DNA of 40,060 nucleotides, from contig JACRAN010000083.1 of assembly GCA_016234735.1 (NCBI GenBank), positions 1 to 40,060 on the forward strand, in the 5' to 3' direction. The notes below the pieces were generated by a model. It was not told the DNA's origin, did no database searches, and worked only from the letters and a program-made list of their open reading frames with translations. This DNA comes from Bacteroidota bacterium (lineage in GTDB: Bacteria > Bacteroidota > Bacteroidia > Chitinophagales > Saprospiraceae). Made by a program: the position numbers and the translations under genes. This document shows, piece by piece, positions 23,920 through 32,223 of this stretch (the first letter of the stretch is position 1; the number at the start of each line of letters is the position of its first letter).

Positions 23920-26571
23920 ATGACTGCTAAAGAAATCCGCCGCACCTTCCTCGACTTTTTCGCTTCCAAACAGCACAAAATCGTGCCTTCGGCACCCATC
24001 GTGAACAAGGACGACCCCACCCTCATGTTCACCAACGCAGGCATGAACCAATTCAAGGACTACTTCCTCGGCACCCAAACGCCCGACATCCGCCGCATCG
24101 CCGACACGCAAAAGTGCCTGCGGGTGAGTGGCAAGCACAACGACCTGGAGGAAGTGGGCCGCGACGGCTACCACCACACCATGTTTGAGATGCTCGGCAA
24201 CTGGTCGTTCGGCGACTATTTCAAAAAAGAAGCCATCGCCTGGTCGTGGGAACTGCTGACGGACGTGTACAAACTGCCGAAAGACCGCCTCTACGCCACC
24301 GTTTTTGAGGGCAGCCCGACCGAGGGACTCGTAGCGGACGACGAAGCACGGGGCTACTGGGCGGAAGTTTTGCCCGCCAGCCACATCGTCAACGGCAACA
24401 AAAAAGACAACTTCTGGGAAATGGGCGACACCGGTCCCTGCGGCCCCTGCACCGAAATCCACATGGACCTGCGCCCCGATGCCGACCGTGCCACCCTGCC
24501 CGGCGAAAAACTCGTCAACCTCGGCGATCCCCGTGTCATCGAAATCTGGAACAACGTGTTCATCCAGTTCAACCGCAAAGCCGACGGCTCGTTGGAAGAA
24601 CTGCCCGAAAAACACGTGGACACCGGCATGGGCTTCGAGCGCCTCACGCTTGTCATCCAGGGCAAACTGAACACCTACGACACCGATATTTTTACGCCCA
24701 TCATCCAATTCGTTGAAAATGAGAGCAGTATAAAATACACCGGCCTTTACCCCAATGCCAGTTCATCCCTCATCCCTCATCCCTCATCCCTCATGAGCGA
24801 CATTGCCATGCGGGTCATCGCCGACCACATCCGGGCGGTGAGTTTCACCATCGCCGACGGCCAGTTGCCGGGCAACGGTGGCGCAGGCTACGTCATCCGG
24901 CGCATCCTGCGGCGCGCTGTGCGCTACTACTACTCGTTTTTGAACATCAAAGAACCCTTCCTGCACCGCCTCGTGCCGATGTTGGCCGACATGTTCGCCG
25001 ATGTGTTCCCCGAACTGAAAGCCCAGCAGGAGCAGGTCGCCAAAATTATCCACAGCGAGGAAAAAGCGTTTTTGAACACGCTCGAAAACGGATTGCGGCG
25101 CTTCGCAACCCTCTCGGTGAGTGGCGGTGTCATCGCGGGCGGAGATGCTTTTGAACTCTACGACACCTTCGGGTTCCCCATCGACCTCACCCGTCTGATG
25201 GCCGAGGAAAACGGTTGGAGCGTGGACGAGCCAGGTTTCGAAAAAGCCATGCAAGCCCAAAAAGGACGAGGCCGTGCCGACGCCGAGAAGGAAGTCGGCG
25301 ACTGGCACATCCTGCAAACTGGCGACGTGGAATTTGTCGGCTACGACCGATTGGAGGTCAAGCAATCCAGCATTTTGCGAAGCAGAACCGTGAAAACAAA
25401 GAAGGGCGACCTATCACAAATCGTTCTCAGCCGCACGCCGTTTTACGCCGAAAGCGGCGGCCAGCACGGCGACACCGGCTGGCTGGAAATTGAAGGCGAG
25501 TGCATTGCCGTGCTGGACACGTTGAAAGAAAACGACCTCACCATCCATGTCGTGGAGCGGTTGCCCGTGACAATGTCCGGCAACGTGGAAGCTACCGTCG
25601 ATGTCAAAAAACGGCAGGCAACGAGCAGCAACCACTCCGCCGTCCACCTCATGCACGCGGCCCTGCACCGCATCCTCGGCAGCCATGCCCTCCAAAAAGG
25701 CCAGGACGTGGACAACGAGCGTCTCCGTTTCGACTTTTCGCATTTCCAAAAGGTGACGGACGAGGAAATTCGCAACATCGAAGCGATGGTGAACGAAAAA
25801 ATCCGGGCAAACATCAGCCTCGACGAGGTGCGCAACATGCCCATCGAGGAGGCCAAAAAACTGGGTGCGATGATGCTTTTCGGTGAAAAATACGGCGAAA
25901 CCGTGCGGGTCGTCACCTTCGACAAAAACTTCAGCCAGGAACTTTGCGGTGGCACCCACGTGCAGGCCACTGGCGAAATCGGCCTGTTCAAAATTGTGAG
26001 CGAGAGCGCCGTGGCTGCGGGCATCCGGCGTATCGAAGCGGTGACGGCTGCCAACGCCGAGCAGTACCTGCTTGCACAACTCGACGAACTGAGTGAAATC
26101 CGCCACCTGCTGAAAGGTGCCCAACACCCCTTGAAAGCAGTCGCCGCCTTGCAGGACGAGGTAAAAAACCTTAAAAAACAGGTGGAGCAACTCGTCAACG
26201 AGCAAGCCGGGGCGCTGAAAGGCCAGCTCAAAAGCCAGTTCCAGCAGGTGAACGGCGTGAACTTCCTCGCCGCCCGGCTGCCGCTCAACGACGCTGCCGC
26301 CATCAAAACTTTGGCGTTTCAGCTTGAAAACGAAGTGGGCAACTGCTGCATCGTGTTCGGGGCAGTGGTCAACGACAACCCGCAACTCACCGTCGCCATC
26401 AGCCGGGAACTCACCGAAAATGGCCGCAGCCTCCACGCAGGGAACATCATCCGGGAACTCGCCAAAGACATCCAGGGCGGCGGCGGCGGTCAGCCGTTTT
26501 TCGCCTCCGCCGGTGGCAAGGATGCCAGCGGGCTGGACCGTGCGATTGCGAGGGCGAGGGAGTTGGTGTGA
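23920..26571 (+). CDS. alaS: Alanine--tRNA ligase
   Basis: This 883-residue cytoplasmic enzyme charges tRNA-Ala. The order is complete: a class II catalytic core from TAKEIRRTFLDFF (FTNAGMNQFKDYF, YHHTMFEMLGNWSFGDYF, GDTGPCGPC), the tRNA-recognition domain, the editing domain with HSAVHLMHAALH and CGGTHV, and the C-Ala domain ending GGGGGQPFFASAGG. The ATG at 23920 was used because the 16 residues upstream in frame do not match the family. One oddity is residues 282-292 (SSLIPHPSSLM), encoded by four perfect 7-bp TCATCCC repeats. They are inserted just before the conserved DIAMRVIADHIRAVSF block, where the family normally has a short, variable loop. The frame is kept, so the enzyme should be active. 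Confidence 0.97.
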   Translation: MTAKEIRRTFLDFFASKQHKIVPSAPIVNKDDPTLMFTNAGMNQFKDYFLGTQTPDIRRIADTQKCLRVSGKHNDLEEVGRDGYHHTMFEMLGNWSFGDYFKKEAIAWSWELLTDVYKLPKDRLYATVFEGSPTEGLVADDEARGYWAEVLPASHIVNGNKKDNFWEMGDTGPCGPCTEIHMDLRPDADRATLPGEKLVNLGDPRVIEIWNNVFIQFNRKADGSLEELPEKHVDTGMGFERLTLVIQGKLNTYDTDIFTPIIQFVENESSIKYTGLYPNASSSLIPHPSSLMSDIAMRVIADHIRAVSFTIADGQLPGNGGAGYVIRRILRRAVRYYYSFLNIKEPFLHRLVPMLADMFADVFPELKAQQEQVAKIIHSEEKAFLNTLENGLRRFATLSVSGGVIAGGDAFELYDTFGFPIDLTRLMAEENGWSVDEPGFEKAMQAQKGRGRADAEKEVGDWHILQTGDVEFVGYDRLEVKQSSILRSRTVKTKKGDLSQIVLSRTPFYAESGGQHGDTGWLEIEGECIAVLDTLKENDLTIHVVERLPVTMSGNVEATVDVKKRQATSSNHSAVHLMHAALHRILGSHALQKGQDVDNERLRFDFSHFQKVTDEEIRNIEAMVNEKIRANISLDEVRNMPIEEAKKLGAMMLFGEKYGETVRVVTFDKNFSQELCGGTHVQATGEIGLFKIVSESAVAAGIRRIEAVTAANAEQYLLAQLDELSEIRHLLKGAQHPLKAVAALQDEVKNLKKQVEQLVNEQAGALKGQLKSQFQQVNGVNFLAARLPLNDAAAIKTLAFQLENEVGNCCIVFGAVVNDNPQLTVAISRELTENGRSLHAGNIIRELAKDIQGGGGGQPFFASAGGKDASGLDRAIARARELV
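24763..24794 (+). repeat. Four 7-bp TCATCCC units inside alaS
   Basis: Perfect units start at 24763, 24770, 24777 and 24784, followed by TCAT. They encode residues 282-292 in frame. The same heptamer forms the right arm of the intergenic element at 1137-1164. Confidence 0.9.
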
Positions 26572-26595
26572 AATGCAGCCAAGGCACTGGAGGAG

Positions 26596-27768
26596 TTATT
26601 TTTCGGGAGCCTTCGTTGCCACGAGAAAGTAGGCAATGATAAAAAGCGTCGCCGTACCTGTAACGATAAATGTGGCGGCGGCCCCAAACTGAAACCAAAT
26701 AAATCCGGCCAACGAACTCGCCAGCATGGTGCAGATGCTTTGAAAACCGGAATAAGTTCCAATTGCAGTTGCTGTATCCCGCTTGTCCGTAAGGTTGCTG
26801 ATCCACGCTTTTGCAATCCCCTCGGTAGCTGCTGCGTAAACACCGTAAAGAAAAAACAAGCCGAAGAAAAGGAGAGTGTTGTTGTTTGCTGCCATTCCAA
26901 AATACACCCCGGCGAAAAGTGCCAACCCGATGAGGAACACTTTTTTCAGCCCGATTTGGTCGGCCACAGCGCCCATGGGAAAAGCAGTTAACGCATAAAC
27001 AAGGTTGTAGAAAATGTAAATTCCAACCACCATCGAATCGTCAAGCCCTGCTTGTTTTGCTTTGAGCAACAGAAAAACATCGGAGCTATTGAAAAGGGCA
27101 AAGGCCAACAGACCGATAACAAGTCTGCGATAGCCGGGCGGGCTTTCTTTCCAATAGTGGAGAAAAGAAAAAAAGGGGGTTGCTGTTTTCTTTTTTGCAG
27201 TCGTTTCCCTTTTGTCTTTGAGGTAAAATGAAGCAACCACGGCAAGCAGTCCGGGAAGGAAAGCGATGTAGAACAAAGTTTTGTAGTCCTGCGGATGGTG
27301 GTAGAGATAGAGCAGTGCGAGGGCCGGTCCAAGCACCGCACCCAGTGTGTCCATGGAACGGTGAAAGCCAAAAACTTTTCCTTTTGTAGCGGGAGTGGCT
27401 TCCTCGGAAAGGATGGCATCCCTGGCACCTGTCCGAATGCCCTTGCCAAATCGGTCAATGGTCCGGGCAAAGAAAATCCAAAGCGGATAGACGAAAAGGG
27501 CCATCATCGGTTTTGAAATGGCACTCAATGCGTACCCAATTTGCACAAAAGGAACGCGTCTGCCCGAATTGTCCGAGAGTTTGCCGAAGTATCCCTTGCT
27601 GAGTCCTGCCGTAGCTTCTGCCACTCCTTCCAGTATGCCGATGAGCATGATGGAAAACCCAATGGATTTGAGGTAAATCGGCAGGATGGGGTACAGCATT
27701 TCGCTGGCCGTGTCGGTGAACAAACTGACCACCGATAAAATCCAAACCGTCTTCGTAATGTATTTCAA
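26596..27768 (-). CDS. Major facilitator superfamily (MFS) transporter
   Basis: This 390-residue inner-membrane transporter has about 12 helices. The MFS loop signature is present after helix 2 (GYFGKLSDNSGRRVPFVQIG) and again in the second half (PMGAVADQIGLKKVFLIG). RTIDRFGKGIRTGARDAILSE after helix 4 is typical of a large group of uncharacterised drug- or metabolite-type MFS proteins. The substrate is unknown. It converges on alaS with a 24-bp spacer. Upstream of its start lies the relic of two gene ends at 27811-27939, so the gene probably arrived in, or was enclosed by, a rearrangement between alaS and threonine aldolase. Confidence 0.88.
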   Translation of the reverse strand: MKYITKTVWILSVVSLFTDTASEMLYPILPIYLKSIGFSIMLIGILEGVAEATAGLSKGYFGKLSDNSGRRVPFVQIGYALSAISKPMMALFVYPLWIFFARTIDRFGKGIRTGARDAILSEEATPATKGKVFGFHRSMDTLGAVLGPALALLYLYHHPQDYKTLFYIAFLPGLLAVVASFYLKDKRETTAKKKTATPFFSFLHYWKESPPGYRRLVIGLLAFALFNSSDVFLLLKAKQAGLDDSMVVGIYIFYNLVYALTAFPMGAVADQIGLKKVFLIGLALFAGVYFGMAANNNTLLFFGLFFLYGVYAAATEGIAKAWISNLTDKRDTATAIGTYSGFQSICTMLASSLAGFIWFQFGAAATFIVTGTATLFIIAYFLVATKAPEK

Positions 27769-27810
27769 TGTCGGTTCATTTTTGACTGTCAGAGTAGGTC
27801 TGCGGAGGTG

Positions 27811-27903
27811 TCAAAACACGGTTTCCCCAGCATCGCCGCTGTAAAGTCCAATCGGTACGAACCTAACCGTCGCCGGACTGAACCTCCCGGCAAGTATGCC
27901 GTT
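27811..27903 (-). pseudogene. Decayed 3' end of a threonine aldolase gene
   Basis: Read on the minus strand this stretch gives NGILAGRFSPATVRF then VPIGLYSGDAGETVF and a TGA stop. The intact threonine aldolase at 28569-29591 ends with [15 protein letters not shown] and finishes in LVF with TGA. Both start, from the stop side, with the same bases (TCAAAACACG), and the relic lacks about 18 bases of the intact gene. Only the last 30 or so codons remain. Confidence 0.8.
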
Positions 27904-27939
27904 GGGCTGGATCGGCCGATTACGAGGGCGGTGATTTGA
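27904..27939 (+). pseudogene. Decayed 3' end of an alaS gene
   Basis: The plus strand reads GLDRPITRAVI and TGA, matching the AlaRS end GLDRAIARARELV with TGA. The first 27 bases differ from the intact alaS end at four positions, and two codons are missing before the stop. It abuts the threonine aldolase relic directly. The match is short, so this call depends partly on that partner. Confidence 0.6.
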
Positions 27940-27991
27940 GGCAATGTACTTGGTTATTCAACTTAAAGGTTTTAGTTTTGGTCAAAATTCA

Positions 27992-28507
27992 ATGATTATG
28001 GTTTTAGATGCTCGTCCATCCAAACGAAAAAGGGAAATAGACACTTACAAACTCGAAAGAGACAAGCCTATGCCAAGCCTCCACCACTCACTGATTGAAT
28101 CACAGTTAGGGTTCATTTTAAGAAGGGATTATCGTAAAGAATTCACTGCCATGACCGAGTTGAGTTTGGACACGCTTCCCAAAGGCTCGACACCCGATAT
28201 TTGCATTTATCCTAAAATGAATGTGGAAATAGGCCAGCAACCTGACATTGTTGCCATGAAGGAAATGCCCCTGACAACCATTGAAATTTTGTCAGCGAGC
28301 CAACCATTGGCGCAAATCATTGAAAAAATAAAAATCCGTTATTTCCCAGCGGGTGTCAAATCAGCATGGGTCATTATCCCTGATTTGCTTGCGATAGTGC
28401 TTTACCTCCCTGGCAAAAAAGATTACGAACTTTTCAAAAGCGGGAAGCTAACCGACCCTGCGACGGGCATCAGCGTTGATGTGGATGAAGTTTTTGATGT
28501 GGATTGA
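27992..28507 (+). CDS. Uma2-family (PD-(D/E)XK-like) putative endonuclease
   Basis: This 171-residue protein belongs to the Uma2/DUF820 family, which is predicted to have a restriction-endonuclease-like fold. The core motifs are present: STPDICIYP (Asp), TTIEILSAS (Glu), EKIKIRYFPAGVKSAWVIIP (Lys and the GVxxxW strand). The cellular role of Uma2 proteins is poorly known; they are abundant in cyanobacteria and Bacteroidota and often found in mobile or accessory positions. The ATG at 27992 is chosen; an ATG two codons later is also possible. Codon use is visibly more AT-rich than in neighbouring alaS and threonine aldolase, suggesting recent acquisition. It is followed by a strong bidirectional terminator. 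Confidence 0.85.
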   Translation: MIMVLDARPSKRKREIDTYKLERDKPMPSLHHSLIESQLGFILRRDYRKEFTAMTELSLDTLPKGSTPDICIYPKMNVEIGQQPDIVAMKEMPLTTIEILSASQPLAQIIEKIKIRYFPAGVKSAWVIIPDLLAIVLYLPGKKDYELFKSGKLTDPATGISVDVDEVFDVD

Positions 28508-28524
28508 TTTTTACCGGTTTTGGC

Positions 28525-28563
28525 AAAAACGGCGGCATTGTTTCAAACGATGCCGCCGTTTTT
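28525..28563. terminator. Bidirectional intrinsic terminator between Uma2 and threonine aldolase
   Basis: A perfect 14-bp stem (AAAAACGGCGGCAT at 28525-28538 and its complement at 28550-28563) has an 11-base loop and T runs on both strands. It sits between two convergent stop codons. Confidence 0.9.
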
Positions 28564-28568
28564 GTTTG

Positions 28569-29591
28569 TCAAAACACGAGTTTCCCAAGCACCTCCACCA
28601 CCCTGCCCAGCATCTCTTCCGTAAAATCCAAGTGAGTGGTGAAACGCACCGTTGCCGGGCCGAAGGAGGTGCCAGCCACGCCATTTTCAGAGAGTTTTTT
28701 CAAAAAAGCGCCTGCTGTCAGGGGCGGCACCAAGTCGAAAATCACGATGTTCGACTGCACGGGCCTCACGTCGGCTACCCAGGGCAACCGCTGCAAGGTC
28801 TCCCCCAAAACCTTCGCCCGACGGTGGTCGTCCCGCAACCTTTCCACCTGGTTTTCGAGGGCAAAAATGCCCGCCGCAGCGAGGTAGCCCGCTTGCCGCA
28901 TGCCGCCGCCCATCACCTTGCGCACCCGCCTTGCTTGTTTGATAAAATCCTGATTGCCAAGGAGTAGCGAACCAACCGGCGCACCCAGCCCCTTCGACAG
29001 GCAGATGGAAATGCTGTCGAATTCCGCACCCCAGTCGAGGGTGGATTCGCCGGTTTCGACAAGGGCATTGAACAGGCGGGCACCATCGAGGTGGAGGGCG
29101 AGGCCCCGCTCCCGGCAAAGCTGCCGGATGGGCCGCACTTCGTCGAGGGTGTAGATGCTGCCGCCGCCTTTGTTCGCCGTATTTTCCAACACCACCAGGC
29201 GGCTGAGGGGCAGCCAGTCGTGGACGGGCTTGATGGCGGAGGCCACTTGTCCGGCGGTGATTTTACCGTTCGCACCTGCAATCAGGTTGATGGCTACCCC
29301 GGAATTGTAGGCGTAACCGCCCACCTCGTACTGGTAAATATGTGAGTAGTGGTCGCAAATCACCTCGTCGAGCGGCTGGGTGTGAACTTTGATGGCGATT
29401 TGGTTGGTCATGGTGCCGGAGGGGCAAAACAGCGCCGCCTCCTTGCCGAACAGCACGGCGGCTTTGTCCTGCAAGGCATTCACCGTGGGGTCTTCGCCAA
29501 ACACGTCGTCGCCCACTTTGGCGCTCATCATGGCCAGGAGCATGGCCGGGGTGGGTTTGGTGACGGTATCGGAAACGAGGTTGATGTTCAT
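28569..29591 (-). CDS. ltaE: Low-specificity threonine aldolase / beta-eliminating lyase
   Basis: This 340-residue cytoplasmic PLP enzyme of the aspartate-aminotransferase fold cleaves L-threonine or allo-threonine to glycine and acetaldehyde. It starts [16 protein letters not shown] and [16 protein letters not shown], as the family does. It has SGTMTNQIA (58-66), D169 with R172 in [10 protein letters not shown], and the PLP-binding K200 in [12 protein letters not shown]. The ATG at 29591 matches the family start; the 32-residue extension upstream does not. The length is typical. A second, broken copy of its 3' end lies at 27811-27903. The gene symbol is used for the family; strict L or allo preference cannot be read. 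Confidence 0.92.
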   Translation of the reverse strand: MNINLVSDTVTKPTPAMLLAMMSAKVGDDVFGEDPTVNALQDKAAVLFGKEAALFCPSGTMTNQIAIKVHTQPLDEVICDHYSHIYQYEVGGYAYNSGVAINLIAGANGKITAGQVASAIKPVHDWLPLSRLVVLENTANKGGGSIYTLDEVRPIRQLCRERGLALHLDGARLFNALVETGESTLDWGAEFDSISICLSKGLGAPVGSLLLGNQDFIKQARRVRKVMGGGMRQAGYLAAAGIFALENQVERLRDDHRRAKVLGETLQRLPWVADVRPVQSNIVIFDLVPPLTAGAFLKKLSENGVAGTSFGPATVRFTTHLDFTEEMLGRVVEVLGKLVF

Positions 29592-29711
29592 ACGCACTGA
29601 TTTTGGGTGGAAAGGTAGGGTGCAAAAGTCAAATCGGAGGGCGACAGAATTGGTGCCTGAAAATAACTCCCGATTCCACTGATTCATTTTTCCTCAACTT
29701 GTTAAAAAACC

Positions 29712-29719
29712 TAATTTTG
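29712..29719 (+). promoter_or_regulatory. Candidate -7 element of the lipoprotein gene (TAATTTTG)
   Basis: It matches TAnnTTTG, is followed by CAGCC, and lies 55 bases upstream of the lipoprotein ATG. A -33 TTG at the usual distance is not evident. Confidence 0.4.
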
Positions 29720-29774
29720 CAGCCTGAGCCATGTGTGACCACAAGCCTGATTTCATTCACCAACACTCAAAATC

Positions 29775-30425
29775 ATGAAAAATTTGTTGTTTCTTTCCTT
29801 GTTAGTCCTGCTTTTTAGTTGCCAACAAGACCCGGCATCCACCAATGCTGCTGAAAACTCCACCCCGGCCCCGGCCGCACAACCTGCTGTAAATGAGGTG
29901 GTCCAGCAGCTTTTTGAAGAAGTGAACGTCGTAAAAATGCACCTCTTTGGCACCAATGCCGCCGAGCCGACGGCGGAAAATTACCCCTACGCCGGCAATC
30001 CCGTCGAAGAAGCAGCGCTCAAGTTCCTCTCCCACGACCTGCAACCCAACGAAGTGGGCAGCGTGTACGCCTGCTACCGCACGGAGAACAACAATTTTTA
30101 CGTCCTGCGGGTGCCAGGCAAGTACGCCTCCTCCGACCTCGTGCTGGCCAAGTGGGATGCTGGCACCAGCCAACTCGTGAAGGTCATCGACCTCGCCAGC
30201 CTCCAGTGCGACGAGGGCCTCTGCCACCAGCAGGATGCCTGGCTCACCGACCTCGACGACGACCGCTCGCTCGACCTCGTCATCCGCAAACATACCTCCG
30301 ACCAGCGCAATATTTCCGAAGTAACCTTCACTGTGCTGTCGCAACAGCCGCCGGGAACCTTCGGCCAGGCCAACGACCAGTTGGCTTCATTGGCCATCCA
30401 GACCAACTATGTGATGCAGAAGTGA
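29775..30425 (+). CDS. Uncharacterised lipoprotein
   Basis: This 216-residue lipoprotein has a signal peptide with lipobox LLFSC (C16). A Pro/Ala/Asn/Thr-rich linker (about 18-45) follows, as expected for an envelope-anchored protein. The rest is a soluble domain with a Cys pair (LASLQCDEGLC) and an acidic stretch TDLDDDRSLDLVIR that resembles a calcium-binding or FG-GAP-like turn. I do not recognise a named family. The start follows a likely promoter and begins the signal peptide. A 7-bp-word palindrome separates it from the phosphorylase gene 74 bp downstream on the same strand. Confidence 0.8.
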   Translation: MKNLLFLSLLVLLFSCQQDPASTNAAENSTPAPAAQPAVNEVVQQLFEEVNVVKMHLFGTNAAEPTAENYPYAGNPVEEAALKFLSHDLQPNEVGSVYACYRTENNNFYVLRVPGKYASSDLVLAKWDAGTSQLVKVIDLASLQCDEGLCHQQDAWLTDLDDDRSLDLVIRKHTSDQRNISEVTFTVLSQQPPGTFGQANDQLASLAIQTNYVMQK

Positions 30426-30429
30426 GTGA

Positions 30430-30488
30430 TTGTTGATGGTTGATGGTTGATTGTTGTAACAAAACAATCAACCATCAACCATCAACCA
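30430..30488. repeat. Inverted arrays of 7-bp words
   Basis: The left arm (30430-30455) repeats TTGATGG/TTGATTG with a 7-bp period. The right arm (30463-30488) repeats AACCATC and is its reverse complement with one mismatch; the loop is seven bases. It fills the spacer between the lipoprotein stop and the phosphorylase start. Confidence 0.9.
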
Positions 30489-30499
30489 TTTTTTTCCCG

Positions 30500-32140
30500 A
30501 TGTCAAAAAAATCAAAAAAACTCCCACGGGTGGCCTACTTCTGCATGGAGTACGGCTTGCAGAGCGACTTCAAAATCTACGCAGGTGGCCTCGGCATCCT
30601 GGCAGGCGACTACCTCAAGGGGGCCAAAGACCATGGCTACCCCATCATGGGAATCGGCATCAAGTGGAAGCAGGGCTACGGCGACCAGATGATCGACGAA
30701 AACGGCCAGCCGTTCGATGCCTACCGTAACCGACGGTACGATTTCCTGAAAGATACCGGCGTGACGGTGGACGTGACCATCCGCAGCGTCAACGTGAAGT
30801 GCAAGGTGTGGCTCGTCGATGCCTTCGGCAACGCCCCGCTCCTGCTGCTCGACACCGACCTGCCCGAAAACGCCGATGCCTGGATTTCGGGGCAACTCTA
30901 CGGCTGGTTCGGGGAGGAGCGCATCGCACAGGAAATGGTGCTCGGCATCGGCGGCGTACGGGCTTTGCGGGCGTTGGGCATCATGGTGGACGTGTACCAT
31001 TTCAACGAAGGCCACGCCCTGTTTGTCGGGTTCGAGTTGTTGCGGGAGCAAATGAAAGCCAACCGCTCACTTTCTTTCAAAAAAGCGGTGAAAACCGTGC
31101 GGGAGAAAATCGTATTCACCACCCACACGCCCATCGTGCAGGGCAACGAGAGCCACCCCATCGACCGAATCCTGTACATGGGAGCCAACCTGAACCTGAA
31201 ACGGAAGCACCTTGAAACGCTCGGGGGCGAACCTTTCAACATGACCGTCGGAGCGCTGCGGCTCTCCAGGGCATCGAATGCGGTGGCACAGTTGCATGGC
31301 GAAACGGCCAACAAAATGTGGGCAAAAGTGCGCAAACGCTCGTCCATCACGGCCATTACCAACGGCGTACACCTGCCCACCTGGGTGGACGCCGAGATGC
31401 TCAAGGCCGCAGCCGGAACAGGTGCCGGAAGCAGCAGGCAACTCTGGGCGAACCATTTGAAAAACAAAAAAGCGCTGGTCGATTTCATCCAAAAACGCAA
31501 CGGGATACGGCTCGACGAGAACAAACTCATCATCGGGTTCAGCCGCCGGGCAGTGGCGTACAAGCGCAGCGATTTGATTTTCCGAAACCCGAAAATCATC
31601 GAGCCGCTGCTCAAAAACCAAACGGTGCAGCTCGTGTTTTCAGGCAAGGCGCACCCGCTCGACGACGCCGGCAAGGCCATCGTGGCCAACCTCGTGGCGA
31701 TGGGCAAAAAATATCCGAAATCGGTCGTGTTCCTTGCCGATTACGACATGGCCATCGGGGCAGCGCTCACACGGGGTGCCGACGTTTGGTTGAACAACCC
31801 CGTGCGTCCGAAGGAGGCCAGCGGCACCAGTGGCATGAAGGCTTCGATGAACGGGGTGCTCAACCTCAGCATCCTCGACGGCTGGTGGCCCGAAGCCTGC
31901 CAGCACGGCGTGAACGGCTGGCAGTTCGGCGATGCGCAGGAACTCGACGACCCGGCAGCACAGGATTTGCACGACATGAACGCCCTGTACGCCGTGCTGA
32001 CAAAGGAAGTGGTGCCCACGTTTTACAAAAACCAGCGCAAGTGGGTGGAGATGATGCGGCAAAGCATCCAAAGTACCCAGGAGCAGTTTTCGGTGAAACG
32101 GATGCTGCAGGAATACTATCAATTGTTGTACAAGGATTAA
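30500..32140 (+). CDS. glgP: Alpha-glucan (glycogen/maltodextrin) phosphorylase, short type
   Basis: This 546-residue cytoplasmic GT35 enzyme removes glucose-1-phosphate from alpha-1,4-glucan ends using pyridoxal phosphate. The first block is PRVAYFCMEYGL with YAGGLGILAGDYLKGA. Later come FNEGHALF, HTPIVQGNESH, NGVHLPTWVD and RRAVAYKRSDL. The PLP-binding Lys is K447 in GTSGMKASMNG. The short length matches the alpha-glucan family phosphorylases without the N-terminal regulatory region of muscle or E. coli GlgP. The ATG at 30500 matches the family start; the longer frame begins inside the upstream palindrome. The symbol is given by family. A DUF4340 gene follows 83 bp downstream, across another palindrome. 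Confidence 0.9.
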   Translation: MSKKSKKLPRVAYFCMEYGLQSDFKIYAGGLGILAGDYLKGAKDHGYPIMGIGIKWKQGYGDQMIDENGQPFDAYRNRRYDFLKDTGVTVDVTIRSVNVKCKVWLVDAFGNAPLLLLDTDLPENADAWISGQLYGWFGEERIAQEMVLGIGGVRALRALGIMVDVYHFNEGHALFVGFELLREQMKANRSLSFKKAVKTVREKIVFTTHTPIVQGNESHPIDRILYMGANLNLKRKHLETLGGEPFNMTVGALRLSRASNAVAQLHGETANKMWAKVRKRSSITAITNGVHLPTWVDAEMLKAAAGTGAGSSRQLWANHLKNKKALVDFIQKRNGIRLDENKLIIGFSRRAVAYKRSDLIFRNPKIIEPLLKNQTVQLVFSGKAHPLDDAGKAIVANLVAMGKKYPKSVVFLADYDMAIGAALTRGADVWLNNPVRPKEASGTSGMKASMNGVLNLSILDGWWPEACQHGVNGWQFGDAQELDDPAAQDLHDMNALYAVLTKEVVPTFYKNQRKWVEMMRQSIQSTQEQFSVKRMLQEYYQLLYKD

Positions 32141-32141
32141 A

Positions 32142-32215
32142 GGATTGGAGGATTGAAGGAGCGAAGACAATGCCCTGCTTCAATCCTCCAATCCATCAAT
32201 CCTTCAATCCTCATC
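32142..32215. repeat. Inverted arrays of 8-bp words
   Basis: The arms GGATTGGAGGATTGAAG (32142-32158) and its exact complement (32178-32194) lie within arrays of 8-bp words. The right side reads TTCAATCC, TCCAATCC, ATCAATCC, TTCAATCC. The element fills the spacer between the phosphorylase stop and the DUF4340 gene start. Confidence 0.88.
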
Positions 32216-32223
32216 AATAAAGC

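Noticed and set aside
24763-24794. The alaS repeat as a sequencing error or frameshift
   Set aside because: The frame is intact on both sides and conserved blocks follow at once, so an in-frame insertion is the simpler reading.
25414-26436. A 340-codon minus-strand frame opposite alaS
   Set aside because: It is antisense to the editing and C-Ala region of alaS and has no recognisable domain.
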